From contig JBANAY010000004.1 in assembly GCA_037952775.1 (NCBI GenBank), forward strand, positions 6,696,001 to 6,760,000: a stretch of 64,000 bases of DNA, in the 5' to 3' direction. The notes under the pieces are model-generated. The model was not told where the DNA came from, did not search any database, and was given only the letters and a program-made list of their open reading frames with translations. The position numbers and the translations under genes were made by a program. Shown here piece by piece: positions 63,837 through 64,000 of the stretch. The DNA is from Clonostachys chloroleuca (taxonomy: Eukaryota; Ascomycota; Sordariomycetes; Hypocreales; Bionectriaceae). How positions within the stretch are numbered: position 1 is the stretch's first letter; every line of letters begins with the position of its first letter.

Positions 63837-64000
63837 CTAGAAATATCTCTCGTATGCCTTTGCCGCATCTAAAATTGTCTTGTCAAATGGGATCCATCCT
63901 TGGCCAGTTGCCTCGGCAGCCTTACTTGCGTCGACCCTTCGCGCATCAGCAGGCTCAGAATAATCTGGTAAATAACCCTTACCCGGTTCGCCCTCTCCGA
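63837..64000 (-). CDS. C-terminus of an unidentified protein, cut by window edge
   Basis: On the minus strand the frame is open from the right edge to TAG at 63837-63839. It encodes about 54 residues, including YLPDYSEPADARRVDASKAA, then ATGQGWIPFDKTILDAAKAY, and ends ERYF. Composition (Lys/Ala/Asp-rich, no stops) and a sensible amphipathic end suggest real coding sequence. I do not recognise the family. The start lies beyond the window. Confidence 0.5.
   Translation of the reverse strand, partial: GEGEPGKGYLPDYSEPADARRVDASKAAEATGQGWIPFDKTILDAAKAYERYF

Overview
The window looks like a repeat-rich, probably lineage-specific stretch of a filamentous ascomycete (Pezizomycotina) genome. Genes have short GT-AG introns of about 49-101 bp. 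The families are typical of that group: four Zn2Cys6/C2H2 regulators, four MFS transporters (one broken), a CFEM-type seven-helix receptor, S1/P1 nuclease, fungal amidase and type-B carboxylesterase. Gene islands of normal base composition alternate with very TpA-rich blocks in which transposon proteins can still be read through C-to-T/G-to-A changes, which is what repeat-induced point mutation (RIP) produces. I cannot name the species.

Layout. 1-2.3 kb: AT-rich repeat debris with two LTR-like copies. 2.6-5.1 kb: ankyrin relic and an intact carboxylesterase. 5.7-12.5 kb: a RIP-degraded Ty3/Gypsy element on the minus strand, followed by nested LTR copies to 13.8 kb. 14.4-26.7 kb: island 1, with two Zn2Cys6 factors tail to tail and an anion:cation-symporter-type MFS transporter divergent from an FAD oxidoreductase that carries two in-frame stops. 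26.7-34.5 kb: LTR fragments, a RIP-degraded Tc1/mariner element, nested LTRs in inverted order and another decayed LTR element. 34.8-41.2 kb: island 2, an apparent glucuronide-use module of sugar transporter, Zn2Cys6 factor and a GH2 beta-glucuronidase; the enzyme gene is broken while its neighbours are intact. 42.1-46.6 kb: a 14-helix DHA2 MFS exporter and a CFEM receptor with probable lesions. 47-51 kb: an esterase relic, a truncated branchpoint-binding-protein (SF1/BBP) paralogue and a little-decayed Tc1/mariner element. 51.9-62.7 kb: a C2H2 regulator interrupted by a 13-bp tandem duplication, a sugar-transporter relic, a PhyH-family dioxygenase, a secreted amidase and an S1/P1 nuclease. 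A partial gene leaves the right edge.

Two themes stand out. First, matching target-site duplications at three nested levels (LTR-A, LTR-B1, LTR-B2) show that the junctions near 12.5 kb and 29-30 kb were once a single locus. The segment between them, carrying island 1, therefore seems to have been inverted through a retrotransposon. Second, pathway genes are decaying next to intact transporters and regulators: beta-glucuronidase, FAD oxidoreductase, C2H2 regulator, receptor, BBP paralogue, sugar transporter and esterase. No polyketide synthase, NRPS, terpene synthase, CRISPR array or RNA gene was seen.
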